Assembly (NCBI RefSeq): GCF_009915155.1
Contig: NZ_JAABLM010000004.1
Span: 62,001 to 126,000, forward strand
From: Flavobacterium ichthyis
GTDB taxonomy: Bacteria > Bacteroidota > Bacteroidia > Flavobacteriales > Flavobacteriaceae
Length of the DNA stretch: 64,000 nt
Direction of reading: 5' to 3'
Positions 37,234 to 45,597 of this stretch are shown one piece after another. Within the stretch, counting starts at the first letter, position 1. Each line of letters begins with the position of its first letter. The position numbers and the translations under genes are program-made. The notes beneath the pieces are model-generated. The model was given only the letters and a program-made list of their open reading frames with translations, was not told the DNA's origin and ran no database searches.

Positions 37234-37875
37234 ATGATAAAACAATGTTATTATTTTGCAGGATTACTGCTCACAATTGCGTTCATTACTGTAGGTTTTA
37301 CAGCTAAAGAATCAGAAAAGGACAGATGGTTTTACGTTGGTGACGATGAAGAAATTATTTACACCGTTCCCACAGAAACCGAATGTCAATCGGTAAATTT
37401 TCAATTGCCTTACACCGGAAAATCTTATGTGGCGTTTAAGCAAGCCATGGCAATTAGAGAATCACAAGGACAATATAAATTGATCAATCCTTTTGGATAT
37501 ATGGGCAAATACCAATTTGGGATGTCGGCTCTTCGATCAATAGGAGTTTCGAGTAAAAAAGATTTTTTAAACAATCCGCGACTTCAAGAAAATGCTTTTA
37601 AAGCATTGCTTTCAATCAACAAAGCCCAATTGGCGTATGAAATTGAAAAGTATGATGGTAAAATCATCAACGGCGTAAAAATTACCGAATCAGGAATTTT
37701 AGCAGCGGCACATTTAGGAGGAGCGGGTTCGGTAAAAAGTTATTTACGAAGTAACGGAAGAAAAAAATTTAGAGATGGTTTTGGAACTTCAATGTCAAGC
37801 TATCTGAAAAAATTTGAAGGTTATGATACTTCTCACATTATTGCAAATGCTAACGCAAAAGTGAGAAAGCATTAA
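37234..37875 (+). CDS. Lysozyme-like / lytic transglycosylase-like exported protein
   Basis: About 213 residues from the ATG at 37234; a start at 37204 adds ten residues. The N-terminal hydrophobic stretch YYFAGLLLTIAFITVGFTA is a signal or anchor. The body has a lysozyme-like pattern: FKQAMAIRESQGQY with a candidate catalytic glutamate, then NPFGYMGKYQFGMSALRSIG and AAAHLGGAGSVKSYLRSNG. This suggests a peptidoglycan-cleaving fold in the periplasm, inferred from pattern only. It has its own -7 box and a strong terminator. Confidence 0.78.
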   Translation: MIKQCYYFAGLLLTIAFITVGFTAKESEKDRWFYVGDDEEIIYTVPTETECQSVNFQLPYTGKSYVAFKQAMAIRESQGQYKLINPFGYMGKYQFGMSALRSIGVSSKKDFLNNPRLQENAFKALLSINKAQLAYEIEKYDGKIINGVKITESGILAAAHLGGAGSVKSYLRSNGRKKFRDGFGTSMSSYLKKFEGYDTSHIIANANAKVRKH

Positions 37876-37899
37876 TCAAAAAAAATTCTTTTAATCTAA

Positions 37900-37938
37900 A
37901 ATGCCCCGAAAGTTGATTTTTTCGGGGCATTTTTTTTG
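37900..37938. terminator. Terminator between convergent genes
   Basis: A 12-bp stem (37900-37911 with 37920-37931) centred on GCCCCGAAA, followed by T residues on the plus strand. On the minus strand ATTTTAG follows, so it may serve mscS as well. Confidence 0.88.
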
Positions 37939-37943
37939 TTATT

Positions 37944-38894
37944 TTATTTTTCTTTTGGAACCTCATTAACGATTCGCATTTCCCTTTGCGGAAACGGAAT
38001 GCTGATTCCGGCTTTGTCTAACGCAATTTTTATTTCTTCTTGAAGATTGTTTCGGGCAGACCAATAATTTTCTTTTGTAGCCCAAGCTCTAATCGTTAGA
38101 TTTACAGCACTATCTGCCAATAAACTTACGAAAACATCTGGAGCCGGTTCTTGATTTACCCGTGAATCATTTTTTAAAATATCCAGAATTATATTTTGAG
38201 CAGTTTTGATATTGGCATCATAACTAATTCCTACAACGTACTCAAACCTTCTTGAAGTTAATTGAGTGAAATTTCTTATTACGGAATTTGCTAAAGCACC
38301 ATTCGGACTATAAACTTTGATTCCTTGAGCACTTGTAAGCGTGGTATATAACAAATCAATTTTCTCAACTGTACCGTCAGTTCCTGAATTATTTTCAATG
38401 TAATCACCAACCTCAAAAGGACGAAATAATAAAATTAATACGCCTCCAGCAAAATTGGCGAGTGATCCTTGAAGTGCCAAACCTACTGCTAAAACCATTC
38501 CTGATAATGCTCCTAAAATAGCGGTAGTTTGAAAGCCAAGATTTTGAATTACAACCAAAATCAAAATGGCGTATAACACAAATTTTATGATTGAAATTAA
38601 GAAATTTCTCAGCGATATATCTACATTTTGTTTCTCAAATCTTTTACGGATAATTTTTAAAATGGTTCTAATTAGAAATAAACCTACAAAAAGCCCCAAT
38701 AATGCCGCAATGATTGATGGAATTGCATCGACAAATTTTACTAAAAGAATTTCAAGATATTCCGAAAGTTTATCAACTTTTCCTACAATTCCTTCTTTTA
38801 CCGTTTCGACTGAACTGGCGGGAATAGCTTTATCATTGGGTGTTGTAACGTTGAGAGAATCTTGCACTTGGGCTGCTTGGATGTTTGTCATCAT
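37944..38894 (-). CDS. MscS-family mechanosensitive ion channel
   Basis: A 316-residue membrane protein. Three hydrophobic helices (IIAALLGLFVGLFLIRTIL, FVLYAILILVVIQNLGF, and the pore helix GMVLAVGLALQGSLANFAGG) precede the MscS beta domain (LILLFRPFEVGDYIENNSG, GIKVYSPNGALANSVIRNFT). It releases solutes on hypo-osmotic shock. It has a -7 box (38915-38922) and a ~16-nt leader. Confidence 0.94.
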   Translation of the reverse strand: MMTNIQAAQVQDSLNVTTPNDKAIPASSVETVKEGIVGKVDKLSEYLEILLVKFVDAIPSIIAALLGLFVGLFLIRTILKIIRKRFEKQNVDISLRNFLISIIKFVLYAILILVVIQNLGFQTTAILGALSGMVLAVGLALQGSLANFAGGVLILLFRPFEVGDYIENNSGTDGTVEKIDLLYTTLTSAQGIKVYSPNGALANSVIRNFTQLTSRRFEYVVGISYDANIKTAQNIILDILKNDSRVNQEPAPDVFVSLLADSAVNLTIRAWATKENYWSARNNLQEEIKIALDKAGISIPFPQREMRIVNEVPKEK

Positions 38895-38914
38895 AATATT
38901 TTTTTACTTTTATA

Positions 38915-38922
38915 CAAAAATA
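38915..38922 (-). promoter_or_regulatory. -7 box of mscS-type gene
   Basis: TATTTTTG on the minus strand (38922-38915), 20 nt upstream of the ATG. Confidence 0.5.
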
Positions 38923-38953
38923 AAAAATTACCGCTTTAGCCCCAAAATAAGAC

Positions 38954-39697
38954 CTAATTAGTTCTATGGATAATAAAAATGCAAGGACGATTGTGTAAAT
39001 CTACTTTAGTTTTTTTCCAATTTGCAACAGTACTGGTTTTGATGTATTCCGTGGGTAGTGTGATGTCGCAAGCCACGCAAAGCAAGGTATTGGGTTGTAA
39101 AGTTTGCAACATATCTTCTAAAAATTTATTGTTCCGATAAGGGGTTTCCATAAAAATTTGCGACTGATTTTTATCGGCAGATAATTTTTCCAAATTTTTC
39201 AAGGCTTGTTTTTTTTCGCTTTTTTCAATGGGCAAATAGCCGTTGAAAGCAAAACTTTGTCCATTCATCCCCGAAGCCATCAAAGCCAATAAAATGGAGG
39301 AAGGTCCAACCAAAGGAACCACTTGTATGCCTTTTTCGTGGGCAATTTTTACAATTGCAGCACCAGGATCCGCAACTCCAGGACAACCGGCTTCAGACAG
39401 AAGTCCAACCGGAAAACCTTCTAAACATGGCGCTAACATTTGTTGATGATCGGCAACATCAGTGTGTTTGTTCAACAAACTAATTTTTAAATCGGGTTGT
39501 TTTTTTTCAGGAAAAACCGCTCTGATTGATTTTCGGGCTGTTTTTTCATTTTCCACAATATAATGGTCAATGAGTTCGATGGCGCGTTTTACGGTTTGTG
39601 GCAAAACTTCCATTGCTGAAAATTCTTTCAACGAATCCGGATTGCTTAAATCGGTAAGAGTGGTTGGGATGAGGTACAGTTTTCCTATATTTTTCAT
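38954..39697 (-). CDS. RsmI-like SAM-dependent methyltransferase (tetrapyrrole methylase fold)
   Basis: A 247-residue protein of the tetrapyrrole-methylase superfamily, close to RsmI. It opens GKLYLIPTTL, with GLLSEAGCPGVADPGAAIV and VVPLVGPSSILLALMASGMN as the SAM-binding core, and FMETPYRNNKFLEDML later. RsmI methylates 16S rRNA C1402; many Bacteroidota carry this second, shorter homologue, so the target is not certain. It lies between mscS and the phosphatase gene on the same strand. Confidence 0.88.
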   Translation of the reverse strand: MKNIGKLYLIPTTLTDLSNPDSLKEFSAMEVLPQTVKRAIELIDHYIVENEKTARKSIRAVFPEKKQPDLKISLLNKHTDVADHQQMLAPCLEGFPVGLLSEAGCPGVADPGAAIVKIAHEKGIQVVPLVGPSSILLALMASGMNGQSFAFNGYLPIEKSEKKQALKNLEKLSADKNQSQIFMETPYRNNKFLEDMLQTLQPNTLLCVACDITLPTEYIKTSTVANWKKTKVDLHNRPCIFIIHRTN

Positions 39698-39772
39698 TTA
39701 AAAAAGGCGCTTTTTTTGTGAATGTAAAAATAAGAAAATATAAAAGAAATCAGTGGCTAAAACGCCTTTGGT

Positions 39773-40243
39773 TTAGTTAAGATGTTTTGCTTTTAAACGA
39801 TTTGCGATAACTTCACAAGCTTCGTCGAGCATTTCATACACTTGTTTAAAACCGTCTTCTAAGCCATAATACGGATCTGGAACATCAACATTTTCGCCCG
39901 GAAAAATTTCGTTCAAAATCAATTGAACTTTGTTTTTCGATTGTTGGTTTGGAGCAAGTGCCAACACATTTTGAAGGTTAGAATTATCCATCACAAAAAT
40001 ATAATCGTTGGTACGAAAATCTTCAACCGAAAAATGACGGCCACGTTGATAAGAAATATCTAAACCATAGGTTTTGGCGATGGCTATCGAACGGCGATCG
40101 GGTTGTTGACCCACGTGCCAATCTCCAGTTCCGGCAGAATCTACCACAAAATGTTCTTTGGGAAGTTTAGACTGCAAGATTCCTTCTGCCAAAGGTGAAC
40201 GGCAAATATTTCCGAGGCAAACCATCAGGATTTTTACTGGCAT
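39773..40243 (-). CDS. Low-molecular-weight protein-tyrosine phosphatase
   Basis: A 156-residue phosphatase. The N-terminal P-loop VCLGNICRSP carries C9 and R15 of the CX5R motif, and the general acid aspartate is in DVPDPYYG near the C-terminus. The frame extends to 40288, but the ATG at 40243 gives the normal family N-terminus (MPVKILMVCLGN). It follows dnaA on the same strand, an order also known in other flavobacteria. Possible roles are tyrosine- or arginine-phosphate removal or control of exopolysaccharide kinases; none is shown by context. Confidence 0.93.
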   Translation of the reverse strand: MPVKILMVCLGNICRSPLAEGILQSKLPKEHFVVDSAGTGDWHVGQQPDRRSIAIAKTYGLDISYQRGRHFSVEDFRTNDYIFVMDNSNLQNVLALAPNQQSKNKVQLILNEIFPGENVDVPDPYYGLEDGFKQVYEMLDEACEVIANRLKAKHLN

Positions 40244-40294
40244 TTCTGGCGGATTTATGATTGAAGTTTTATGATTTTGGAAGCCCAATCAAAA

Positions 40295-41722
40295 TTACAA
40301 CGATAACTTTTTATTGATGTCGTCCACAAATTTTTTGAAATGCTTATCGGTAGAAACTAAGTTGTCAACCGTTTTGCAAGCGTGTAAAACTGTGGCGTGA
40401 TCTCTGTCGCCAATTTGTGAACCGATGTTGGCGAGCGACGCTTTGGTATATTTTTTTGCAAAAAACATTGCTAATTGTCTTGCTTGAACCACGTGTCTTT
40501 TTCGGGTTTTTGACTGTAACATGTCTAAATCCAACTGAAAATAATCAGAAACTACTTTTTGGATATAATCAATTGAAATTTCGCGTTTTACGTTTTTCAC
40601 GAATTTCTCCACGATTTGTTTTGCTAAATCAAGTGTCACTTCTTTTTTATTGAAAGAAGATTGAGCAATTAATGAAATTATCGCACCTTCAAGTTCACGA
40701 ACATTGGTTTTGATATTTCGGGCAACATATTCAATAATTTCCTCCGGAACATCAACGCCATCACGATACAAAATATTTTTTAATATCGAAATTCTGGTTT
40801 CATAATCTGGTTGGTGTAATTCTGCCGAAAGTCCCCATTTAAAACGTGACAACAACCGTTGTTCAATGTCTTGCATGTCAACTGGAGCTTTATCGGAGGT
40901 AAGAATTACTTGTTTCCCGTTTTGGTGCAAATAATTGAAAATGTGGAAGAAAACATCTTGAGTTCCTGCTTTTCCTGATAAAAATTGCACATCGTCAATG
41001 ATTAAAACATCAATCAATTGGTAGAAATGAATAAAATCGTTACGGGTATTTTTCTTTACCGATTCAATGTATTGTTGGGTAAAAACTTCAGCAGAAATAT
41101 ACAAAACGGTTTTTTCAGGATATTTGTCTTTAATTTCTACCCCAATAGCGTGAGCCAAATGTGTTTTTCCTAAACCAACACCACCAAAAATTAATAACGG
41201 ATTGAACGAAGTTCCTCCGGGTTTATTGGCAACTGCCATACCTGCAGATCTTGCCAAACGGTTAGAATCTCCTTCTAAAAAATTATCAAAACTATAATTG
41301 GCATTTAACTGAGATTCGATCTTTACATTGCGAATACCAGGAATTACAAACGGATTTTTAAGTTCTGGATTTTTATTTTGAACGGCTACATCAACTTCCT
41401 GTGGTTTCACCGGACTTCTGTGAGCACTTGGCAATTGTTCGGTAAAAGGTTGTTTATTGCCATAAGTGTTCTCCATCTTAATTTTATAGAGTAACTTTGC
41501 ACTTTTTCCAAGTTCTTTGGTAAGGGCCACTTTTAAAAGTTTTACATAATGTTCTTCAAGCCATTCGTAAAAAAATTTACTCGGTACCTGAATGTACAAT
41601 GCGTTATCTGTAAGCTCAACCGGCTTGATCGGTTCAAACCATGTTTTGTAGGCTTGATCCTGAATATTATCCTTTATAAAAGACAGACAATTTTCCCATA
41701 CCGATTGCGCAGTTTTGTTCAT
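40295..41722 (-). CDS. dnaA: Chromosomal replication initiator DnaA
   Basis: A 475-residue AAA+ initiator. Domain I opens AQSVWENCLSFIKDNI; Walker A is GGVGLGKTHL (180-189), Walker B is LIIDDVQFLSG, and the C-terminal DNA-binding signature is IGDRDHATVLHACKTVDNL. It melts oriC and loads DnaB. The 190-nt divergent gap to the thioesterase gene shows no TTATCCACA-type boxes, so oriC does not seem to lie here. It probably forms an operon with the LMW phosphatase. Confidence 0.97.
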   Translation of the reverse strand: MNKTAQSVWENCLSFIKDNIQDQAYKTWFEPIKPVELTDNALYIQVPSKFFYEWLEEHYVKLLKVALTKELGKSAKLLYKIKMENTYGNKQPFTEQLPSAHRSPVKPQEVDVAVQNKNPELKNPFVIPGIRNVKIESQLNANYSFDNFLEGDSNRLARSAGMAVANKPGGTSFNPLLIFGGVGLGKTHLAHAIGVEIKDKYPEKTVLYISAEVFTQQYIESVKKNTRNDFIHFYQLIDVLIIDDVQFLSGKAGTQDVFFHIFNYLHQNGKQVILTSDKAPVDMQDIEQRLLSRFKWGLSAELHQPDYETRISILKNILYRDGVDVPEEIIEYVARNIKTNVRELEGAIISLIAQSSFNKKEVTLDLAKQIVEKFVKNVKREISIDYIQKVVSDYFQLDLDMLQSKTRKRHVVQARQLAMFFAKKYTKASLANIGSQIGDRDHATVLHACKTVDNLVSTDKHFKKFVDDINKKLSL

Positions 41723-41912
41723 ATAGACAGATAAATTTTTATGTTTGTTAATGTAAATCCTACAAAAGAAAAAGTGTCTCTTTCGTAAACTCTTTGGAGG
41801 AACAAATATGTGAACAAAAAATTGTAAAAAAAAATTTATTAGTGGTTGATTTTATAAAAATTTTGTTGTAAGAAGATTTTAAATAATTGAAAAAATATAA
41901 GAAAAATATTAC

Positions 41913-42323
41913 ATGAAAGAGTTTGAATATTCAGTGAGGGTTCGTTATGCCGAAACCGATCAAATGGGCGTAGTTTACCATGGAAATTATGCACAATATT
42001 TTGAAATGGGTCGCGTGGAATGGTTGAGAAATCTAGGGGTTTCCTACAAATGGATGGAAGAAAATGGTGTGATGCTTCCGGTAGTTTCGTTAACTATGAA
42101 TTATAAAAAACCAGCAAGGTATGATGATTTAATTACCGTAAAAACCATCTTCAAAAAATTATCTTCTGTTAAGATTGAATTTGACTACGAAATAAGAAAT
42201 GAAAAAAACGAGTTATTAACAACTGGTAATTCAATTCTGGTTTTTGTAGATATGAAATCCGGAAGACCAACAATTCCGCCAAACTATATTTTTGAGAAAA
42301 TTTCGATTTTAGAAACGAATTAA
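41913..42323 (+). CDS. Acyl-CoA thioesterase, 4HBT hotdog family (YbgC/FadM-like)
   Basis: A 136-residue single-hotdog thioesterase. The N-terminal RYAETDQMGVVYHGNYAQYF is the 4HBT active-site block, with the aspartate of ETDQMG as the catalytic residue. It hydrolyses acyl-CoA or acyl-ACP thioesters; the chain length is unknown. It is divergent from dnaA and convergent with yigZ, only 16 nt away. Confidence 0.92.
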   Translation: MKEFEYSVRVRYAETDQMGVVYHGNYAQYFEMGRVEWLRNLGVSYKWMEENGVMLPVVSLTMNYKKPARYDDLITVKTIFKKLSSVKIEFDYEIRNEKNELLTTGNSILVFVDMKSGRPTIPPNYIFEKISILETN

Positions 42324-42339
42324 AACCTCAATTACGGAA

Positions 42340-42948
42340 TTATATTTTTTCGATATTAATTTCGAATAAATCATTAAAAATACCCATTACTGATTCGGTA
42401 TTTTTTTTGCGTGTTTTAATCTCGATTTCGCAACTTAAGTCCATTTTTTGATTGACGATATCGAGATTTTTTTCCTTAATAACCCGCATCACTTTATTCA
42501 TATTTTTATAATCAAAAGATATTAAAAAATGAACATCAATGGTTTTTTCGATGATTTCCGCAGCTTCTAAAGCCATTTGAGCTCCGGTTCGGTAAGCAGA
42601 AATCAATCCGCCAACGCCAAGTTTGATGCCACCAAAATACCGAACAACGATAATCAAAACATTAGTAAGGTCAAACGATTGGATTTGTCCGTAAATAGGC
42701 ATTCCTGCTGAGTTTGACGGTTCGCCATCATCATTAGCACGGTATTGAATTTTTTCGGTTCCGAGTTGAAACGCATAACACCAATGTCTGGCAGAAGAGT
42801 GCTTCCTTTTTATTTCTTCCAAAAAAAATTTCACTTCATCTTCCGTTGTAACTGGAAATGCGTAACTGAAAAATTTACTGCTTTTTTCTTTAAATAGTGT
42901 TTCTTCGCCCGGATGTGCAAGCGTTCGATAAGTATCTTTTAATTCCAA
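42340..42948 (-). CDS. YigZ / IMPACT family protein
   Basis: A 202-residue UPF0029 protein. The N-terminal domain shows KSSKFFSYAFPV, KRKHSSARHWCYAFQLG, ANDDGEPSNSAGMPIYGQIQ and VVRYFGGIKLGVGGLISAYR, the family hallmark. A ferredoxin-like C-terminal domain follows. The bacterial role is unclear; eukaryotic IMPACT modulates GCN2. The HAD gene ends 2 nt upstream, so it is the last gene of a ribD-HAD-yigZ run. Confidence 0.93.
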   Translation of the reverse strand: MELKDTYRTLAHPGEETLFKEKSSKFFSYAFPVTTEDEVKFFLEEIKRKHSSARHWCYAFQLGTEKIQYRANDDGEPSNSAGMPIYGQIQSFDLTNVLIIVVRYFGGIKLGVGGLISAYRTGAQMALEAAEIIEKTIDVHFLISFDYKNMNKVMRVIKEKNLDIVNQKMDLSCEIEIKTRKKNTESVMGIFNDLFEINIEKI

Positions 42949-42950
42949 AG

Positions 42951-43559
42951 TTATACAGGAATAATTTTTTTCTCAAATAAATCCACAACATCTTCTTCGC
43001 CAGGAATTAAATTCCAAACCTTCATGCCTAAACTTTCAGCAATATCGGTGTTGGTCTTTCGATCATCTACAAAAAGCGTGCGTTTTACCGAAAGTTCGTG
43101 TTTGTTAATAATGTAGTTAAAGGCTTCAGGATCAGGTTTTCTGGCTCCAATTTCAAATGAAAAATAAACTTTTTCAAAACATTGGTAAAAATCCCTGCTG
43201 AAAGATTCGCCTACCATTTTCTCAAATTGCTCCACGTGAATCGAATCAGTATTGCTGAGCAGAAAAAGTTGGTAGTTATGAGAAAGATTTTGTAAAAATT
43301 CTAAACGATATAACGGAAAATCGACTAAAACTTTGCTCCAAGCTTTTTTGATTTCTGGCAAAGAAGCGTTTGGAACATATTTTTGAATTCCGGTTAAAAA
43401 TTCTTCTTGCGAAATTTTTCCTTTTTCGAATTTAAAATTCAATTTGTCTAATTCTTCATTCCATTCTTGCAAACCCAAATCTTTGAGCGCGTTTTGCATC
43501 GCCTGAAAATCGATATCAATGAAAATATCTCCGAAATCAAATATTATCGTGTTTATCAT
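42951..43559 (-). CDS. HAD-family hydrolase (YihX-like)
   Basis: A 202-residue haloacid-dehalogenase-type phosphatase. Motif I is IIFDFGDIFIDID, motif II FLLSNTDSIH, motif III GARKPDPEAFNYII, and motif IV TLFVDDRKTNTDIAESLG. The second motif I aspartate sits as in the DFGG/DLGN phosphatases rather than strict DxD. The substrate is unknown. It overlaps the end of ribD by 23 nt from this start (32 nt if 43568 is used), so it is coupled to ribD; FMN/FAD or sugar-phosphate dephosphorylation is only a guess. Confidence 0.9.
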   Translation of the reverse strand: MINTIIFDFGDIFIDIDFQAMQNALKDLGLQEWNEELDKLNFKFEKGKISQEEFLTGIQKYVPNASLPEIKKAWSKVLVDFPLYRLEFLQNLSHNYQLFLLSNTDSIHVEQFEKMVGESFSRDFYQCFEKVYFSFEIGARKPDPEAFNYIINKHELSVKRTLFVDDRKTNTDIAESLGMKVWNLIPGEEDVVDLFEKKIIPV

Positions 43560-44595
43560 GGTTGTCAAATATTAAAAGTTGGTCATCCAGAATTTTTTGT
43601 GTTTGAATGGCTTTGGCTTTTAAGTTAGGCGAAGCAGTCCCAGAATAGAAAAAATTCGTCCCTCGAAAAACCCTTGCTTCGTCCCATAAATAGGTGTCAA
43701 TAAAGCTTTGTAGCGTTTTTTGACCGCCTTCCACAATCAGCGATTGTATGTTTAATTCGTATAAAATTGATGTAATTTGATCAATTAGCGAACTATCAAA
43801 GATAACATTTTTAAAAGTAATTCCCGAAGTAGTAGGATAATTTTGAGATTCTGTTAAGACAATTGTTGGTGCTTTTCCATCAGAAATAATGCTTTGCTGC
43901 AAGGTTTTTAAACTTTTGTCCAAAACAATTCTCACCGGATTTTTTCCAAGCCAATCTCTTGCTGTAAGCGATGGATTATCGTCTAAAACCGTTGTAGTTC
44001 CTAGCAAAATCGCTTGTTCTTCGGTTCTCCATTTATGAACCAATTGACGAGAATATTGATTGGTAATCCAAACAGGTTTTTGTTGGTCTTTAGATTCCGG
44101 ACTTAAAAAAAAATCTGCACTTTCAGCCCATTTTAAAATAATGTATGGTCGTTTTTTTTCGTGAAATGTAAAAAAGCGTTTATTGAGCTCGCGGCATTCG
44201 TTTTCCAAAACACCAACAATTACATTTTTTCCGGCTTCGCGTAATTTTTTTATTCCGTTGCCGTCCACTTTTGCAAACGGATCTTGAATGCCAATCACAA
44301 TATTCGGGATATCGTGTGCCAAAATCAAATCGCAACATGGGGGCGTTTTGCCGAAATGACTGCAAGGCTCCAAACTCACGTAAATCGTAGCATTTTTGAG
44401 TAAATTTTTATCCTTTACCGAATTGATCGCGTGGACTTCCGCATGTGCTTCACCAGATTTTTGGTGCCAACCTTCGCCAATAATTTTTCCGTCGTGCACA
44501 ATGACGCTTCCTACCAAAGGGTTAGGGTAGGTGGTTCCCAAACCATTTTTGGCGAGTTCAATGCAGCGTTTAATATATTTTTCGTGTATCTTCAC
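43537..44595 (-). CDS. ribD: Bifunctional riboflavin deaminase/reductase RibD
   Basis: A 352-residue enzyme for steps two and three of riboflavin synthesis. The N-terminal zinc deaminase has HAEVHA (H51, E53) and PCSHFGKTPPCC (C78, C87). The C-terminal reductase carries AILLGTTTVLDDNPSLTARD and SLIVEGGQKTLQSFID. The start codon is GTG at 44595, and MKIHEKYIKRCIELAKNG fits the family exactly. A -7 box ends only 5 nt upstream, so the mRNA is probably leaderless. No FMN riboswitch is possible in that space. Confidence 0.95.
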   Translation of the reverse strand: MKIHEKYIKRCIELAKNGLGTTYPNPLVGSVIVHDGKIIGEGWHQKSGEAHAEVHAINSVKDKNLLKNATIYVSLEPCSHFGKTPPCCDLILAHDIPNIVIGIQDPFAKVDGNGIKKLREAGKNVIVGVLENECRELNKRFFTFHEKKRPYIILKWAESADFFLSPESKDQQKPVWITNQYSRQLVHKWRTEEQAILLGTTTVLDDNPSLTARDWLGKNPVRIVLDKSLKTLQQSIISDGKAPTIVLTESQNYPTTSGITFKNVIFDSSLIDQITSILYELNIQSLIVEGGQKTLQSFIDTYLWDEARVFRGTNFFYSGTASPNLKAKAIQTQKILDDQLLIFDNHDKHDNI

Positions 44596-44599
44596 CGTG

Positions 44600-44607
44600 C
44601 AAAAATA
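44600..44607 (-). promoter_or_regulatory. -7 box placing the start point on the ribD GTG
   Basis: TATTTTTG on the minus strand (44607-44600), 4 nt from the GTG codon at 44595. It supports a leaderless transcript. Confidence 0.55.
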
Positions 44608-44610
44608 GGC

Positions 44611-44646
44611 TTTTAAGTTTAAGGTTTAAAGTTTCAAGTTAAAAGT
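44611..44646. repeat. AAGTTTAAGGTTT-type simple repeat
   Basis: Heptamer-like AAGTTTAAGGTTTAAAGTTT followed by CAAGTT in the ribD/prmC divergent gap. Confidence 0.5.
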
Positions 44647-44675
44647 CACAACGTCCAAAAAAACTATCTTTTAAA

Positions 44676-45527
44676 ATGCTTGTTAAAGAATACAGAACCA
44701 TTTTTTTTGAAAAACTAACGCCACTTTACGATGTTTTAGAGGTTGAAAGTTTTTTTTATTTGATTTTGGAAGAATATCATCAAATGAAAAGAGTGGATTT
44801 GGCGCTAAATCCCGGTTTTGTTTTTTCTGAAGAAGTGGTTGAGAAGTGGAATTTAGTTTTGCAAAAATTATCAGAACAAATTCCCATTCAATATATTTTA
44901 GGCAAAGCGCATTTTTTTGGTTTGGATTTTGGAGTGAATCAAAACACCTTGATTCCAAGACCTGAAACCGAAGAACTGGTCGATTGGATTTTGAAAACTA
45001 ATCAAAACGACTTTAAAGAGTTGAAAATTCTGGACATTGGGACGGGTTCGGGTTGTATTGCAATTTCATTAGCTAAAAATCTTCCAAATGCCAAAGTTTT
45101 TGCTATGGATGTTTCGGAAAAGGCTTTGGCAACAGCCCAAAAAAACGCAAAGAATAATAACGTTTCGGTTCAATTTCTTTTGAAAAATATTTTAGAAACA
45201 GATGATTTATTGGAACAATTTGACATTATCGTTTCAAATCCACCGTATGTGCGAAATCTCGAAAAAATGGAAATAAAGCCAAACGTTTTAGAAAATGAAC
45301 CGCATTTGGCGCTTTTTGTAGAAGACGAAGATCCGCTGATTTTTTACCGTAAAATTTCGGAATTGGCAGAAAAAAATCTCACTGAAAACGGACAACTTTT
45401 TTTTGAAATTAATCAATATTTAGGCGAACAAATGGTAACCCTTCTCGAACAGAAAAATTTTAAAAATATCGAACTTCGCAAAGATATTTACGGGAATGAT
45501 CGGATGGTTTTTGGGAGAAAATTTTAA
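44676..45527 (+). CDS. prmC: Release-factor glutamine methyltransferase PrmC
   Basis: A 283-residue enzyme that methylates the GGQ glutamine of RF1 and RF2. An N-terminal helical release-factor-binding domain leads to the SAM motif ILDIGTGSGCIAISLA (118-133) and the catalytic NPPY at 188-191. TLIPRPETEELVDWIL is the family linker. It is divergent from ribD. Confidence 0.95.
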   Translation: MLVKEYRTIFFEKLTPLYDVLEVESFFYLILEEYHQMKRVDLALNPGFVFSEEVVEKWNLVLQKLSEQIPIQYILGKAHFFGLDFGVNQNTLIPRPETEELVDWILKTNQNDFKELKILDIGTGSGCIAISLAKNLPNAKVFAMDVSEKALATAQKNAKNNNVSVQFLLKNILETDDLLEQFDIIVSNPPYVRNLEKMEIKPNVLENEPHLALFVEDEDPLIFYRKISELAEKNLTENGQLFFEINQYLGEQMVTLLEQKNFKNIELRKDIYGNDRMVFGRKF

Positions 45528-45560
45528 GGTTTCAGGTTTTACGTTTCAAGTTCGTAGCGA
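45526..45560. repeat. AAGGTTTCAGGTTT-type simple repeat
   Basis: After prmC, TTTTAAGGTTTCAGGTTTTA continues CGTTTCAAGTT. It has the same theme as the tracts at 34432, 44611 and 46848. Confidence 0.45.
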
Positions 45561-45597
45561 ACCGTCGACTCCAAACTGTGAACTAAAAACTCCCAAA

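Noticed and set aside
41723..41912. Possible oriC next to dnaA
   Set aside because: The gap is AT-rich, but no TTATCCACA-like boxes or box clusters were found on either strand.
44596..44675. FMN riboswitch upstream of ribD
   Set aside because: Only ~80 nt separate ribD from prmC, a -7 box lies 4 nt from the start codon, and no RFN-like conserved stretches are seen.
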